A DNA stretch of 14,207 nucleotides, taken from contig CAIYZI010000079.1 of the NCBI GenBank assembly GCA_903930665.1, positions 1 through 14,207 on the forward strand. Reading direction: 5' to 3'. This stretch comes from an uncultured beta proteobacterium (GTDB lineage Bacteria; Pseudomonadota; Gammaproteobacteria; Burkholderiales; Burkholderiaceae). Below are positions 1 to 8,355 of the stretch, piece by piece (the stretch's first letter is position 1; each line of letters starts with the position of its first letter). The notes under the pieces are model-generated. The model worked only from the letters and a program-made list of their open reading frames with translations. It searched no databases and was not told the origin of the DNA. The position numbers and the translations under genes were made by a program.

Positions 1-614
1 CTGTTACCCGCATAAACCACCTTGCCATCAGAAGCCGCCAATACGGGGTCACCAATTTTTCCAGCGATATCAATTCCTCTATTGGTCTCACTGAACTCTC
101 CCGTTACCTTACCTTTGGCTGGAGCGGATAAACGAATTCCCGGTTCTGCAACCATTTCTGTTGTCGAATTGGGAGCTGGTACCGCAGCCAATGCATCAGT
201 TTTGGCTATATCCTTAACCTTTGGGGACTGAGCTTTTACAGTGTCAGTCGAACTAGCGGCTGTGCTTGTACTGGTTATTACAGGCTTGTTAATGGGCTTA
301 GCAACTGGTTTAGCGCCTATTGGTGGTTTCACCAAAATCAGGTCACCAATTTCAATTTGATTGGGGTTGGATAAGTTGTTCCATGCAATCACATCACGTG
401 CCGACTGTCCATGATCCAAAGCGATTCTTGCCAAGGTATCACCCCGCTTGACGCGGTAGTACCCAGGAGGCGCTGGTTCGCTAGATCCATTGGTTCTATC
501 AATGACATTCGCTGGCTTAGTGCGTGGTGTTGAGCAACCCACGGTAAGCATCATTGCAACAGCAACGAGCGCTATTAAAGAGGTCTTAGGGGCTGAAAAG
601 GTCATGTGTTTCAT
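1..614 (-). CDS. nlpD: NlpD-like LysM/degenerate M23 lipoprotein, 3' end cut by window edge
   Basis: Outer-membrane lipoprotein that in other proteobacteria activates a cell-wall amidase (AmiC) at division. About 204 residues are in the window; the C-terminus lies beyond the left edge. The start at 614 gives a short signal sequence ending in a lipobox (L-T-V-G-C, lipidated Cys27). A LysM domain follows at about residues 52-96 (YYRVKRGDTLARIA to LILVKPP), then a Ser/Thr/Ala/Lys/Pro-rich linker, then the beginning of a LytM/M23 domain (GEFSETNRGIDIAGKIGDPV). The position of the first zinc ligand is Asn rather than His (NRGIDIAG), as in Escherichia coli NlpD, so the domain should be a non-catalytic activator. 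The ATG overlaps the pcm stop codon as ATGA with AGGGG four bases upstream, which decides the start and suggests translational coupling. In relatives rpoS follows this gene. Confidence 0.93.
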   Translation of the reverse strand, partial: MKHMTFSAPKTSLIALVAVAMMLTVGCSTPRTKPANVIDRTNGSSEPAPPGYYRVKRGDTLARIALDHGQSARDVIAWNNLSNPNQIEIGDLILVKPPIGAKPVAKPINKPVITSTSTAASSTDTVKAQSPKVKDIAKTDALAAVPAPNSTTEMVAEPGIRLSAPAKGKVTGEFSETNRGIDIAGKIGDPVLAASDGKVVYAGN

Positions 615-1267
615 ACTACCCCTGATTGTAAGGGGACAAAAAAGACCTCGTCCAATACAGTTCTTTGATAGCGCTGGGAGCTCATGCGCTCAACCATCAC
701 CAATTGCTGCTCTTTTTCATTTTTAACCACTGGGGCTACCAATCGACCACCTATGGCCAATTGATCCAACAAGGCATCCGGAATCCCTAAGCCAGCGGCA
801 GCTAAGATAATTCCATCAAATGGAGCGGCCTGAGGGAGCCCCAGAATGCCATCCCCATAGATAAGACGCAAATTATTAATTCGGAAAGGTCTTAACTTTG
901 CCCTAGCCATATCATGCAATGGCCGAATTCGCTCAATAGAGTAAACCTCTTCTGCAAGCAAACTGAGAACCGCTGCCTGATAACCGCAACCCGTACCAAT
1001 CTCTAAGACCTTGCCGAGTTTATGACGTGGTTTATGCAATATTTCAATCATACGAGCCACAACGGACGGCTTTGAAATAGTTTGCTGATGACCAATCGGT
1101 AAGGCAGTATCTTCGTATGCTTGAGGATGCATTCCGGCATCCATAAATGCATGGCGAGGAACAGTAGCAATCGCTTCTAAAGTTTTATGATGCTTTACTC
1201 CGGCAGCGAGTACTTTTGCCGCTAAAGCTTGCCGATGACCGGCGAATCTCTCAGCTACCGGCCTCAA
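611..1267 (-). CDS. pcm: Protein-L-isoaspartate O-methyltransferase
   Basis: Cytosolic repair enzyme that methylates L-isoaspartyl residues of aged proteins using S-adenosylmethionine. The SAM-binding motif I (VLEIGTGCGYQAAVL, about residues 87-101) and the family signature QTISKPSVVARMIEIL just before it are intact, as are VPRHAFM near the N-terminus and the later GDGILGLPQAAPFDGII segment. There is no ATG near the 5' end, and an in-frame TAA lies just upstream of a TTG at 1279. I prefer the TTG at 1267 (218 residues, normal for the family): it overlaps the surE stop as TTGA and has GGGAG five bases upstream. The TTG at 1279 (222 residues) has no such ribosome site. It ends in an ATGA overlap with nlpD. 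The identity is certain; the start is probable. Confidence 0.95.
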   Translation of the reverse strand: MRPVAERFAGHRQALAAKVLAAGVKHHKTLEAIATVPRHAFMDAGMHPQAYEDTALPIGHQQTISKPSVVARMIEILHKPRHKLGKVLEIGTGCGYQAAVLSLLAEEVYSIERIRPLHDMARAKLRPFRINNLRLIYGDGILGLPQAAPFDGIILAAAGLGIPDALLDQLAIGGRLVAPVVKNEKEQQLVMVERMSSQRYQRTVLDEVFFVPLQSGVV

Positions 1268-2037
1268 CCGCGCTCCCAACCATTAGCGCGCATTGCGGCC
1301 AATCGCGCATGATGCGTCAAGTCCAATTGCATGGGCGTAATAGAAACGCAGCCATCATCAATGGCATGAAAATCCGTTCCATCAGAATTGTCTTTTACAT
1401 CTCCAGCAGCACCAATCCAGTAGATCTTTTCACCACGAGGGCTATCCTGCACCACCACAGCTTGTGAATGATGACGGTTGCCTAAACGAGTTACCCTCCA
1501 GCGATACAAGTCAGCATAAGGACGATTGGGAATATTTACATTGAGTAAGGTTGCCGTGCCATCGGTATGAGCCAATTTAGAAACCAGCATTTGCGCAACC
1601 ACATCGTGTGCGGCTTTAGCAGCATCCTCAATACGATTCCAACCGCGATCGATTTGCGAGAAAGCAATGCCAGGAACTCCAAACATCACACCCTCTACTG
1701 CCGCGGCGACCGTGCCAGAGTACAGGACATCTTCACCCATGTTCTCACCCTGGTTAATACCAGAGACCACTAAATCTGGCTTCTCTTCTAGAAAACCCGT
1801 CATCGCAATATGAACACAATCGGTTGGGGTGCCGTTGATAAAGAAAAAACCATCACGCTCTCCACCAGCAACCCGATGAATCGAAAGCGGTCTAGAAAGT
1901 GTCAAAGAATTTGAGGCGCCACTATGATTTTGCTCAGGAGCAATCACGGTAATTCGAGCTAAAGGGCTAAGCGCATTAAATAATGCCAATAACCCTGGGG
2001 CTAAATAGCCATCATCGTTGGATATAAGTATGTGCAT
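1264..2037 (-). CDS. surE: 5'/3'-nucleotidase SurE
   Basis: Metal-dependent phosphatase acting on nucleoside monophosphates (and on short polyphosphate in some species), first gene of the surE-pcm-nlpD cluster. At 257 residues it has normal length. The N-terminus MHILISNDDGYLAPG carries the metal-binding Asp8 and Asp9. APEQNHSGASNS holds Ser39, FINGTPTDCVH is the conserved loop, and VSGINQGENMG holds the active-site Asn95. The ATG at 2037 is well supported by the family N-terminus, but no Shine-Dalgarno sequence lies before it. A CATAAT box sits six bases upstream of the ATG, which would place the transcript start at or next to the ATG. The efflux outer-membrane gene stops 51 bases upstream on the same strand, so read-through from it is also possible. 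Confidence 0.96.
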   Translation of the reverse strand: MHILISNDDGYLAPGLLALFNALSPLARITVIAPEQNHSGASNSLTLSRPLSIHRVAGGERDGFFFINGTPTDCVHIAMTGFLEEKPDLVVSGINQGENMGEDVLYSGTVAAAVEGVMFGVPGIAFSQIDRGWNRIEDAAKAAHDVVAQMLVSKLAHTDGTATLLNVNIPNRPYADLYRWRVTRLGNRHHSQAVVVQDSPRGEKIYWIGAAGDVKDNSDGTDFHAIDDGCVSITPMQLDLTHHARLAAMRANGWERG

Positions 2038-2043
2038 AGCTTA

Positions 2044-2049
2044 ATTATG
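2044..2049 (-). promoter_or_regulatory. Possible -10 box for surE
   Basis: CATAAT (five of six matches to TATAAT, minus strand) ends six bases before the surE ATG. No good -35 box is visible; TTGTGG at 19-bp spacing is the nearest. If used, transcription would begin at the ATG and the message would be leaderless. Weak evidence from sequence alone. Confidence 0.25.
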
Positions 2050-2088
2050 CATTGCTAACGAATACAAACCACAAATCCAGAAACTGCA

Positions 2089-3549
2089 TTATTGAGCTGA
2101 TTGAGGCAAATTTGTCTTGGCGGCAGTCCATCCACCACCCAAGGATTGGTATAACGCAGCCGTATCCCCTAAATACACGGAATAAGCTTGAATAGCATTC
2201 ATTTTTGCCTGTAAATACTGCTGTTTAGCAGCCAATAATCCAGGTTCAGATGAATAACCTTTGTCGAACTGAGCAAGCGTTTTTGTATAAACCTTTTGAT
2301 TGGCTATCTCGCCATCGCGTGCCAACTGATAAAGCTTTCCATCATTATCAATCGCATAAAGCGTATCTGCCACATTTTGGAATGCAGTCAGAACAGTTGA
2401 GCGATATTGCGCCAATGACGCCTCAAGACCGGCCTCTGCAGCAGTTTTTCGAGCAGACAAAGTGCCACCAGCAAATAAGGGCTGCCCAATACCGCCAGCA
2501 ATCCCCCAAATATTATTTGCACCATTAAGCAAATCGGTAAATGAGGATGCGGCTCCACCGATCACTCCAGTAATGGAGAATTGGGGAATCATATTCGCAA
2601 TCGCAACACCAATTTGCGCATTGCTAGCGCGTACCATCTCTTGAGCAATTCTGACATCGGGACGCTGCTCTACCAAAGTAGAAGGCAAAGCATTTGGCAA
2701 TTTTGCTGGGATATGAATAGAGTCTAAATTTGGCAAGAGCAGTGATTGGGTTGGCAATTGCCCACAAAGAACAGCTAACAAATCTAATGCTTGTTCACGC
2801 ATTTTCTTAATAACGGGAACCATGCCAGCTGCTTGAGCAAAGACAGCCTCTTGGTTGGCTAAATCTACGCCACTGATATAACCTAAATCCGCCATTTTTT
2901 TGGAGTGTTCTAACTGCAAGCGCGCACTCTCAACAGCCTCTTTAGCCATGCCCAATTGCTCTCGTAACACAGCCTCTTGGACGGCGGCTGCGATGACATT
3001 GGTGGCGAGCGTAATTTGCAAAGCAGCCAATTGATATTCCTGAGCATTTGCAATTGATTTAAGTGACTCTACTTGACGACGATTACCGCCAAAAATATCA
3101 GGAGTAAAGCCAACACTCAACTGCGCTGTCTGCAAGCCATAGACAGAAGTATTGCCATTAACTAGGGGCGCCAAAGTTGCGCCTGAATTTTGTCTTAATG
3201 CGGAATACCCAGCACCCACCTGCGGGAAGAAAAAGCCTTGCTGAGCAATGACATTTTGCTGAGCAATCTTCAGGTTAGCGATAGCAACATCAACATTCGG
3301 ATTATTTTTTAACGCAAGCTCTACCAATGCATTTAACTGCGATGAGCCATAGGCTTTCCACCAATCAGCTTCGATAGGATTAATTTCCGCCGCTTCAAGC
3401 GCTTCAGGCTCACGAGTAAAAGAGTTAGTTTTTGGGGCATCAGGCTTTTTGAAGTCCGGACCGACTGCACAAGACATTAAACCCGCACATAGAAGAGCGA
3501 TCAGTGCGATGCGCAGTTGAGGAGTTTGTAATGGAAATTTTTTCTTCAT
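2089..3549 (-). CDS. RND efflux outer-membrane factor lipoprotein, NodT/OprM/CusC family
   Basis: TolC-like trimeric outer-membrane channel, the exit duct of the tripartite efflux system encoded just upstream. From the ATG at 3549 it is 486 residues, normal for the NodT family. A hydrophobic signal ends in a lipobox (L-M-S-C, Cys27), followed by the typical AVGPDFKKPDAP start of the mature protein. Two OEP repeats follow, with recognisable segments such as ADWWKAYGSSQLNALVELAL, RPDVRIAQEMVRASNAQIGV and QPLFAGGTLSARKTAAEAGL. The frame is open to 3621, but a start there would overlap the pump gene by 65 bases and move the signal peptide inside the protein. The 3549 start lies 7 bases after the pump stop and is preferred. 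The family is certain; the substrate is set by the pump and is unknown. Confidence 0.93.
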   Translation of the reverse strand: MKKKFPLQTPQLRIALIALLCAGLMSCAVGPDFKKPDAPKTNSFTREPEALEAAEINPIEADWWKAYGSSQLNALVELALKNNPNVDVAIANLKIAQQNVIAQQGFFFPQVGAGYSALRQNSGATLAPLVNGNTSVYGLQTAQLSVGFTPDIFGGNRRQVESLKSIANAQEYQLAALQITLATNVIAAAVQEAVLREQLGMAKEAVESARLQLEHSKKMADLGYISGVDLANQEAVFAQAAGMVPVIKKMREQALDLLAVLCGQLPTQSLLLPNLDSIHIPAKLPNALPSTLVEQRPDVRIAQEMVRASNAQIGVAIANMIPQFSITGVIGGAASSFTDLLNGANNIWGIAGGIGQPLFAGGTLSARKTAAEAGLEASLAQYRSTVLTAFQNVADTLYAIDNDGKLYQLARDGEIANQKVYTKTLAQFDKGYSSEPGLLAAKQQYLQAKMNAIQAYSVYLGDTAALYQSLGGGWTAAKTNLPQSAQ

Positions 3550-3556
3550 GATTACT

Positions 3557-6500
3557 CTATAAATCATCATCAACACGGACTCTGCGCGACTTCTTCGGCT
3601 TTTCGCGCCGTAGAACTTCAAGCAATAAGGCCGGCACTACTAAGAGCAAGAAGATAGGGCCAACAATCATGCCTCCGACAACAACAGTGGCTAAAGGTCT
3701 TTGAACTTGACTGCCAATGCCATGAGAAAGTGCCGCAGGCAATAAACCGATGCATGCTGATAAAGCTGTCATTAATAAAGGTCTCATCCGGTGCTCATGA
3801 GAATCAAAAATTGCCTCACGAACCGACTTGCCTGAGGCGACAAGCTCTTTGTAATAACTTAAAATTAAAATGCCGTTCATTACTGAAACACCCAGCAAGG
3901 AAATAAAGCCAATGATCGCAGAGACACTCATAGTCTGGCCGCTAATATAAAGCGCAAAAATACCACCCAAAACTGCAAATGGAACACCAGCCACAGTTAA
4001 TAGACAATAAGTGAGGCTATTAAATAGCGCATATAAAAGACCAAAGATCATTGCGATTGCGATCGGCAAAATGAGCAACAAGCGAGATTTAGCAGCCTCT
4101 AGCTCCTCAAATTCTCCCGCGTAAGTAATACGGTAGCCTTCAGGCAACACGACATTTTTAGAGATGCGGGACTGAATCTCTTGAACAGTACTTCCCAAGT
4201 CGCGATCTCTTGCACTGAATTTAATTGGGATATAACGTTCATTACTATCGCGATAAATATAAGTAGCCCCAGTATCTAGAGTGATATTGGCAATATCTTT
4301 TAAAGGGATATAACCATTACCACCATTACTTGTCGTAAAGCCAATGCGTAAATTCTTAACTTTTTCAATGCTATTGCGCTCGTTATTAATAAAGCGCACG
4401 GATAAACCAAACTGCTTTTCACCCTCTTGCACCATTGTTGCAACTGAGCCACCCATTGCCGTCTGTATAGCAGTGTTGACATCCCCAGTATTGAGGCCAT
4501 ATCGCGCAATCTTTTCACGATCGATGTGAATATTGAGATTAGGCTGTCCCATGATGTAAAAGATGCCCAAGTCAGCAACGCCTTTTACCTTGGACATCTC
4601 TGCCTTAACTTGATTTGCTAAAACCTCCAGAGTGACCAAATCAGGTCCGATAATCTTGACAGAGTTAGCACCCTTTACCCCGGATAAACCTTCTTGTACG
4701 TTATCTTGAATGTATTGTGAGAAATTAAACGTAACACCAGGAAACTCTTCTTCAAATTGCTCTTGGAGATCGGCTACCAATTTTTCCTTGGTCATGCCAT
4801 TCTCCCACTCATCAAAAGGCTTGAGCGGTGCAAATAATTCTACGTTATTAAATCCAGAAGCATCACTGCCATCATCTGGACGGCCGTGTTGAGAGACAAC
4901 TGTAATGACTTCAGGGTGACTCTTAATAATCTCACGCATACGATTAGCATAAGGTGAGCCGGCCTCGAGAGAAATCGTCGGCGGCATTGAGGCTCTAATC
5001 CATAAATTGCCCTCTTCTAGAGCTGGAAGAAACTCGCTTCCCAAGCGTGTCACCATCAATAAACCCAAAACCAAAAAAATGCAGCCGATGACAATTACGC
5101 GATGGGTATTGGTCATTACCCATTTCAATTTAGGACTATAGAACTCACGAATAGCTTTAACAATCTTGGTCTCTGTCTCTTCGACTTTTCTAGGAAGCAA
5201 AAAGCTGGCAACTACCGGAGTAACCGTAAAGGTGGCAAGAAGCGCACCAGCCAAAGCATATCCATAGGTGCGCGCCATTGGACTAAAGATCTGCCCTTCC
5301 ACGCCCTGCATAGTAAATAGGGGGATAAAAGCAGCGATCGTAATGGCTGTTGAAAAGATGATCGAAGTATCAACCTGAACCGCGCTCAAATAAATCATTC
5401 GTAAACGATTAGTCCAGCCATCAGCGGGATCGGTAACATCAGCATGAGGCCCCAGAGCCAACTGACGCAATGTCTTAATACGATCCGTCGGAGACTGTTG
5501 GAAGTTCCGAAAAATATTCTCAACCAAAATCACCGCAGAATCGATGATGATCCCGAAATCCACCGCCCCTAATGAGAGCAAATTAGCTGACTCCCCTGTC
5601 ATGACCAGAATGATGATGCTAAAAAATAAAGCAATTGGAATATTTAAGCTCACAATCACTGCACTTCTTAGATCGCCCAAAAATATCCACTGAATAAAAA
5701 AGACTAGTAAGCATCCAAAAATCAAGTTGTGTAAAACAGTATGGGTGGTGACATTAACCAGAATCGAGCGATCATAATAAGGAACCACTTTTACCCCTGG
5801 AGGTAAGGTTCCATCAATGTTGATTTTCTTGATTGCGGCCTCAACGCGTTCCACCACTTCATTAGTATGGAGCGTTCGATTCATCACCACAATTCCTGTG
5901 ACGACATCATTCACATAATCTTTGCCTGCCTCACCTAAGCGAGGTACAAATCCCTCAGAGACAGTCGCGACATCTTTGACAGAAATGGGGAGCGAACCTT
6001 GTTGCGTAATCACAATCTTACGAATGTCATCTAGGCTGCCGACCATACCCAAGCCACGAACATTAACCGATTGATCGCCAACGCTAACTGTTCGGCCACC
6101 CACGTTTGAATTGGCATTGCCCACAGCCGTTAAGAGCTGCTGCAAACTAATTCCATAGCCCTCAAGTTTTTTGGGGTCCGCTTCAACGTGATATTCCTTA
6201 GTCGTACCACCCCAAGTAACATCCATGACCACGCCCGGAACCGTCAACATCCTTCTGGTAACAACCCAATCTTGAATGGTTCGTAAATCCGTCAGGCTAT
6301 AACCAGGAGGCCCGGTAACTTGGTAGCGAAAGATCTCACCGACAAGACTTGATGCTTGAATCTGCGCCTGAACACCATTTGGCAAGTTCACATTCTGGGA
6401 TAAATTGTTCGCAATCTGCGTTAAGGCAAAGTAATAATCAACACCATACTTAAAAGTAACGCGAACAAAAGAGAGGCCGTAGAACGAAGTGGAGCGAATG

Positions 6501-6742
6501 GTATCGACTCCAGGAGTAGTCGCCAAACCAACTTCCATTGGCCGAGTGTAGTAACGCTCCATTTCCTCAGCAGATAATCCAGCGGACTGAGCTGTAATTT
6601 CTAAAATAACTGGGGCAGGATTGGGATAGGCTTCGACGTTCAGCTTCATAAACGCCATTACGCCAGCCACCAAGAAGGCGGCCAGACCCATCAAGACCAG
6701 CGGTCTTCTGGTTAGGACGAATGTGAGAATCGATTTAAACAT
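3557..6742 (-). CDS. Heavy-metal-type (HME) RND efflux pump, CzcA/CusA superfamily
   Basis: Proton-driven inner-membrane pump, 1061 residues, normal for the family. The N-terminal TM helix (about 11-31) is followed by a periplasmic porter region, a central TM bundle (about 335-515), a second periplasmic region and a C-terminal TM bundle (from about 875). The TM4 proton-relay motif reads DFGIIIDSAVILVEN (Asp395, Asp401, Glu408): the three acidic residues match those of CzcA (known as 402, 408, 415), as expected of the divalent-cation (Co/Zn/Cd, Ni) subgroups rather than Cu/Ag CusA. The usual Gly of DGA is Ser402. The C-terminal signature RPLLMTALSACIGLLPAALS and GSQVQRPLATVVVGGM is intact. The segment RPDDGSDASGFNNVELFAPL lies in the second porter half. 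The start follows the fusion-protein stop by 27 bases. The HME class is confident; the metal, or even whether the substrate is a metal, cannot be read from sequence. Confidence 0.93.
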   Translation of the reverse strand: MFKSILTFVLTRRPLVLMGLAAFLVAGVMAFMKLNVEAYPNPAPVILEITAQSAGLSAEEMERYYTRPMEVGLATTPGVDTIRSTSFYGLSFVRVTFKYGVDYYFALTQIANNLSQNVNLPNGVQAQIQASSLVGEIFRYQVTGPPGYSLTDLRTIQDWVVTRRMLTVPGVVMDVTWGGTTKEYHVEADPKKLEGYGISLQQLLTAVGNANSNVGGRTVSVGDQSVNVRGLGMVGSLDDIRKIVITQQGSLPISVKDVATVSEGFVPRLGEAGKDYVNDVVTGIVVMNRTLHTNEVVERVEAAIKKINIDGTLPPGVKVVPYYDRSILVNVTTHTVLHNLIFGCLLVFFIQWIFLGDLRSAVIVSLNIPIALFFSIIILVMTGESANLLSLGAVDFGIIIDSAVILVENIFRNFQQSPTDRIKTLRQLALGPHADVTDPADGWTNRLRMIYLSAVQVDTSIIFSTAITIAAFIPLFTMQGVEGQIFSPMARTYGYALAGALLATFTVTPVVASFLLPRKVEETETKIVKAIREFYSPKLKWVMTNTHRVIVIGCIFLVLGLLMVTRLGSEFLPALEEGNLWIRASMPPTISLEAGSPYANRMREIIKSHPEVITVVSQHGRPDDGSDASGFNNVELFAPLKPFDEWENGMTKEKLVADLQEQFEEEFPGVTFNFSQYIQDNVQEGLSGVKGANSVKIIGPDLVTLEVLANQVKAEMSKVKGVADLGIFYIMGQPNLNIHIDREKIARYGLNTGDVNTAIQTAMGGSVATMVQEGEKQFGLSVRFINNERNSIEKVKNLRIGFTTSNGGNGYIPLKDIANITLDTGATYIYRDSNERYIPIKFSARDRDLGSTVQEIQSRISKNVVLPEGYRITYAGEFEELEAAKSRLLLILPIAIAMIFGLLYALFNSLTYCLLTVAGVPFAVLGGIFALYISGQTMSVSAIIGFISLLGVSVMNGILILSYYKELVASGKSVREAIFDSHEHRMRPLLMTALSACIGLLPAALSHGIGSQVQRPLATVVVGGMIVGPIFLLLVVPALLLEVLRREKPKKSRRVRVDDDL

Positions 6743-6769
6743 GAGGCCTAGGGCAATGGAGTACTGGGA

Positions 6770-8185
6770 TTAATGCAAATTAATAAAAAGATTGCTCAAG
6801 AACAGCGCGTTCGATTGAGCCACAATATCTCCAGGCTTTATTCCATCGAGAATTTGGACATAATCCGCCTGCATCAAGCCGACTTTTACTGTTTGCTTGA
6901 TGTATTTAGTGGACTTATCTGACTCAGTCACCCATACCGTGAACGTACCATCAGCTTCTCTTGCTAGAGCCTTGGCTGGAACTGCGGGGGAAAGAATCGG
7001 ATCACCCAAAACCACGTTGAAGTCGGCAATCATTTGTGGACGCAATTCATGCGCATCATCGATTAAATTTGCGCGCAGCTGAATACGATGCGTTACAGGA
7101 TCAGATGATTCGCTCATAAAAAAAACTTTTCCAGAGTAAGTTTTATCTGGATAGGCCTGAACCCGTACAAACAAAGTTTGGCCTACACGGTAACGCGCTA
7201 TCTCGCCCTCTGGAACACTTGCCACCATCCACAGCTTGGTCGTATCTGAAACAGTAATAGGCGCAGGAGCTGTGCCTGGCTGGACTAACTGGCCAGGAGC
7301 GGCAACACGAGAAACTACTTTGCCCGTTACTGGACTAACGACAACGGTCTCGGTATCAATCTTTCGACCAGAAAGAATTTGCTTGATTTGAGCATCAGTA
7401 AGGCCGAATAAACCCATAGTCTTCAATGCAGCCTGATAACTAGCATCTGCGGTTTGTTGATCTGAAATATTTTGTTCGAGCTCTTTTAATGAAATGGCAC
7501 GGGTCTCATAAAGACTTTTTCCGCGCCTCAAAGTCTCATTACTCATTTTTAAAATACCTGCAGTCGACACCAATGTCGACGCTGCTTGAGCCAAATCGGG
7601 GCTAAGAATTGTATAAAGAGGTTGGCCTGCTTTGACATCATCGCCAGCAGCGACCAATACCTTGCCAATTCGACCTTGATATGGGCCAAAGACTTGCACA
7701 GTTTGATCTTGATTGAAGTCAACAATACCAACAGCAGAACTATCTTGAGAGAAGTCTCGCTCAATTACAGGACCAGGCTTGACCTGCTTAATTTGTGAGG
7801 GGGTGATGATGAGGGAATTATTGGGGCCTAATTCGGTTTTAGGCTGGCTTACCTCATACCAATAATCGTATGTGGCAAAAGTAATTTTGACGATTACCCA
7901 AATGGCAATCAAAATCAGGATCCACTTACGTTGCTTACCAGTTGTTTTGCTGCAGTAATAGGCGGAAACTTTCTCGTAACTCTGCTGAATTATTCTTGGC
8001 GTAGCTTTAATTAAAAAAACAAACTCTTCAAAATATTTGTTGTATTTGAGGTGGTTGAGATAAAAGTAATCTACCCGCTTTTGCAAGTGTTTTGTATAAA
8101 AAGGTTCAATATGTTTTTGCAAATGCTTTTGATAAAAGCGCTTTAAAAACCCTGCTATCGAATTTGGTATTTTGAATAAATTCAT
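6770..8185 (-). CDS. RND membrane fusion protein (CzcB/CusB/HlyD type) with unusual N-terminal extension
   Basis: Periplasmic adaptor linking the RND pump to the outer-membrane channel. The ATG at 8185 (471 residues) is preferred; the frame extends to a TTG at 8212. Residues 1-87 form a basic, aromatic-rich stretch, followed by one TM helix (about 88-104, KWILILIAIWVIVKITF). Then come the usual adaptor parts: first lipoyl half (GPYQGRIGKVLVAAGDDVKAG, about 168-187), a hairpin of about 65 residues, second lipoyl half (VVSPVTGKVVSRVAAPGQLV, about 282-301), a beta-barrel (TTKLWMVASVPEGE onward) and a membrane-proximal domain ending FLSNLFINLH. Fusion proteins normally begin with the signal or anchor itself, so the cytoplasmic-side extension is odd. 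It holds three 12-residue repeats (separate entry). First gene of the efflux operon; likely transcribed from the promoter at 8356-8384. No His- or Met-rich metal site is evident in the periplasmic part. Confidence 0.92.
   Translation of the reverse strand: MNLFKIPNSIAGFLKRFYQKHLQKHIEPFYTKHLQKRVDYFYLNHLKYNKYFEEFVFLIKATPRIIQQSYEKVSAYYCSKTTGKQRKWILILIAIWVIVKITFATYDYWYEVSQPKTELGPNNSLIITPSQIKQVKPGPVIERDFSQDSSAVGIVDFNQDQTVQVFGPYQGRIGKVLVAAGDDVKAGQPLYTILSPDLAQAASTLVSTAGILKMSNETLRRGKSLYETRAISLKELEQNISDQQTADASYQAALKTMGLFGLTDAQIKQILSGRKIDTETVVVSPVTGKVVSRVAAPGQLVQPGTAPAPITVSDTTKLWMVASVPEGEIARYRVGQTLFVRVQAYPDKTYSGKVFFMSESSDPVTHRIQLRANLIDDAHELRPQMIADFNVVLGDPILSPAVPAKALAREADGTFTVWVTESDKSTKYIKQTVKVGLMQADYVQILDGIKPGDIVAQSNALFLSNLFINLH
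8030..8137 (-). repeat. Three tandem 12-residue (36-bp) degenerate repeats inside the fusion-protein gene
   Basis: Residues 17-28, 29-40 and 41-52 of the fusion protein align as FYQKHLQKHIEP, FYTKHLQKRVDY and FYLNHLKYNKYF. F-Y at positions 1-2, His at 5 and Leu at 6 are kept in all three, and K4 and Q7-K8 are shared by the first two. The DNA copies have diverged, so this is an old duplication or a selected motif rather than a recent slippage event. Confidence 0.8.
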
Positions 8186-8314
8186 CTTCTCATCACAACT
8201 TTTAAGGTCCAATAAACGCGATTGACCTACAACATTAAATAACCATCGATTTTATAGGTGCCGGACACTATTAAATGCGCTAAATACAAGCAATTATCGT
8301 ATTTTTGTCTCTAT

Positions 8315-8335
8315 CTAATTTACGCACAAAATTAG
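8315..8335. promoter_or_regulatory. 21-bp inverted repeat, candidate operator of the efflux operon
   Basis: CTAATTT and AAATTAG form perfect 7-bp arms separated by 7 bases. On the minus strand the repeat lies roughly 15-35 bases downstream of the transcription start predicted from the promoter at 8356-8384 and about 130 bases before the fusion-protein ATG. Such symmetry suits a dimeric repressor that would block transcription. No regulator gene lies next to the operon, so the protein that would bind is unknown. Confidence 0.45.
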
Positions 8336-8355
8336 TGCATTTATAAGGTTGGCCT

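Noticed and set aside
3549..3621. A 24-residue N-terminal extension of the outer-membrane factor, overlapping the end of the pump gene
   Set aside because: The extension would put the lipoprotein signal away from the N-terminus. The ATG at 3549 gives a normal signal and lipobox and sits 7 bases after the pump stop.
4300..4578. A 92-codon open frame inside the pump gene on the same strand
   Set aside because: Another frame of a well-conserved RND gene, with no domain, ribosome site or plausible composition.
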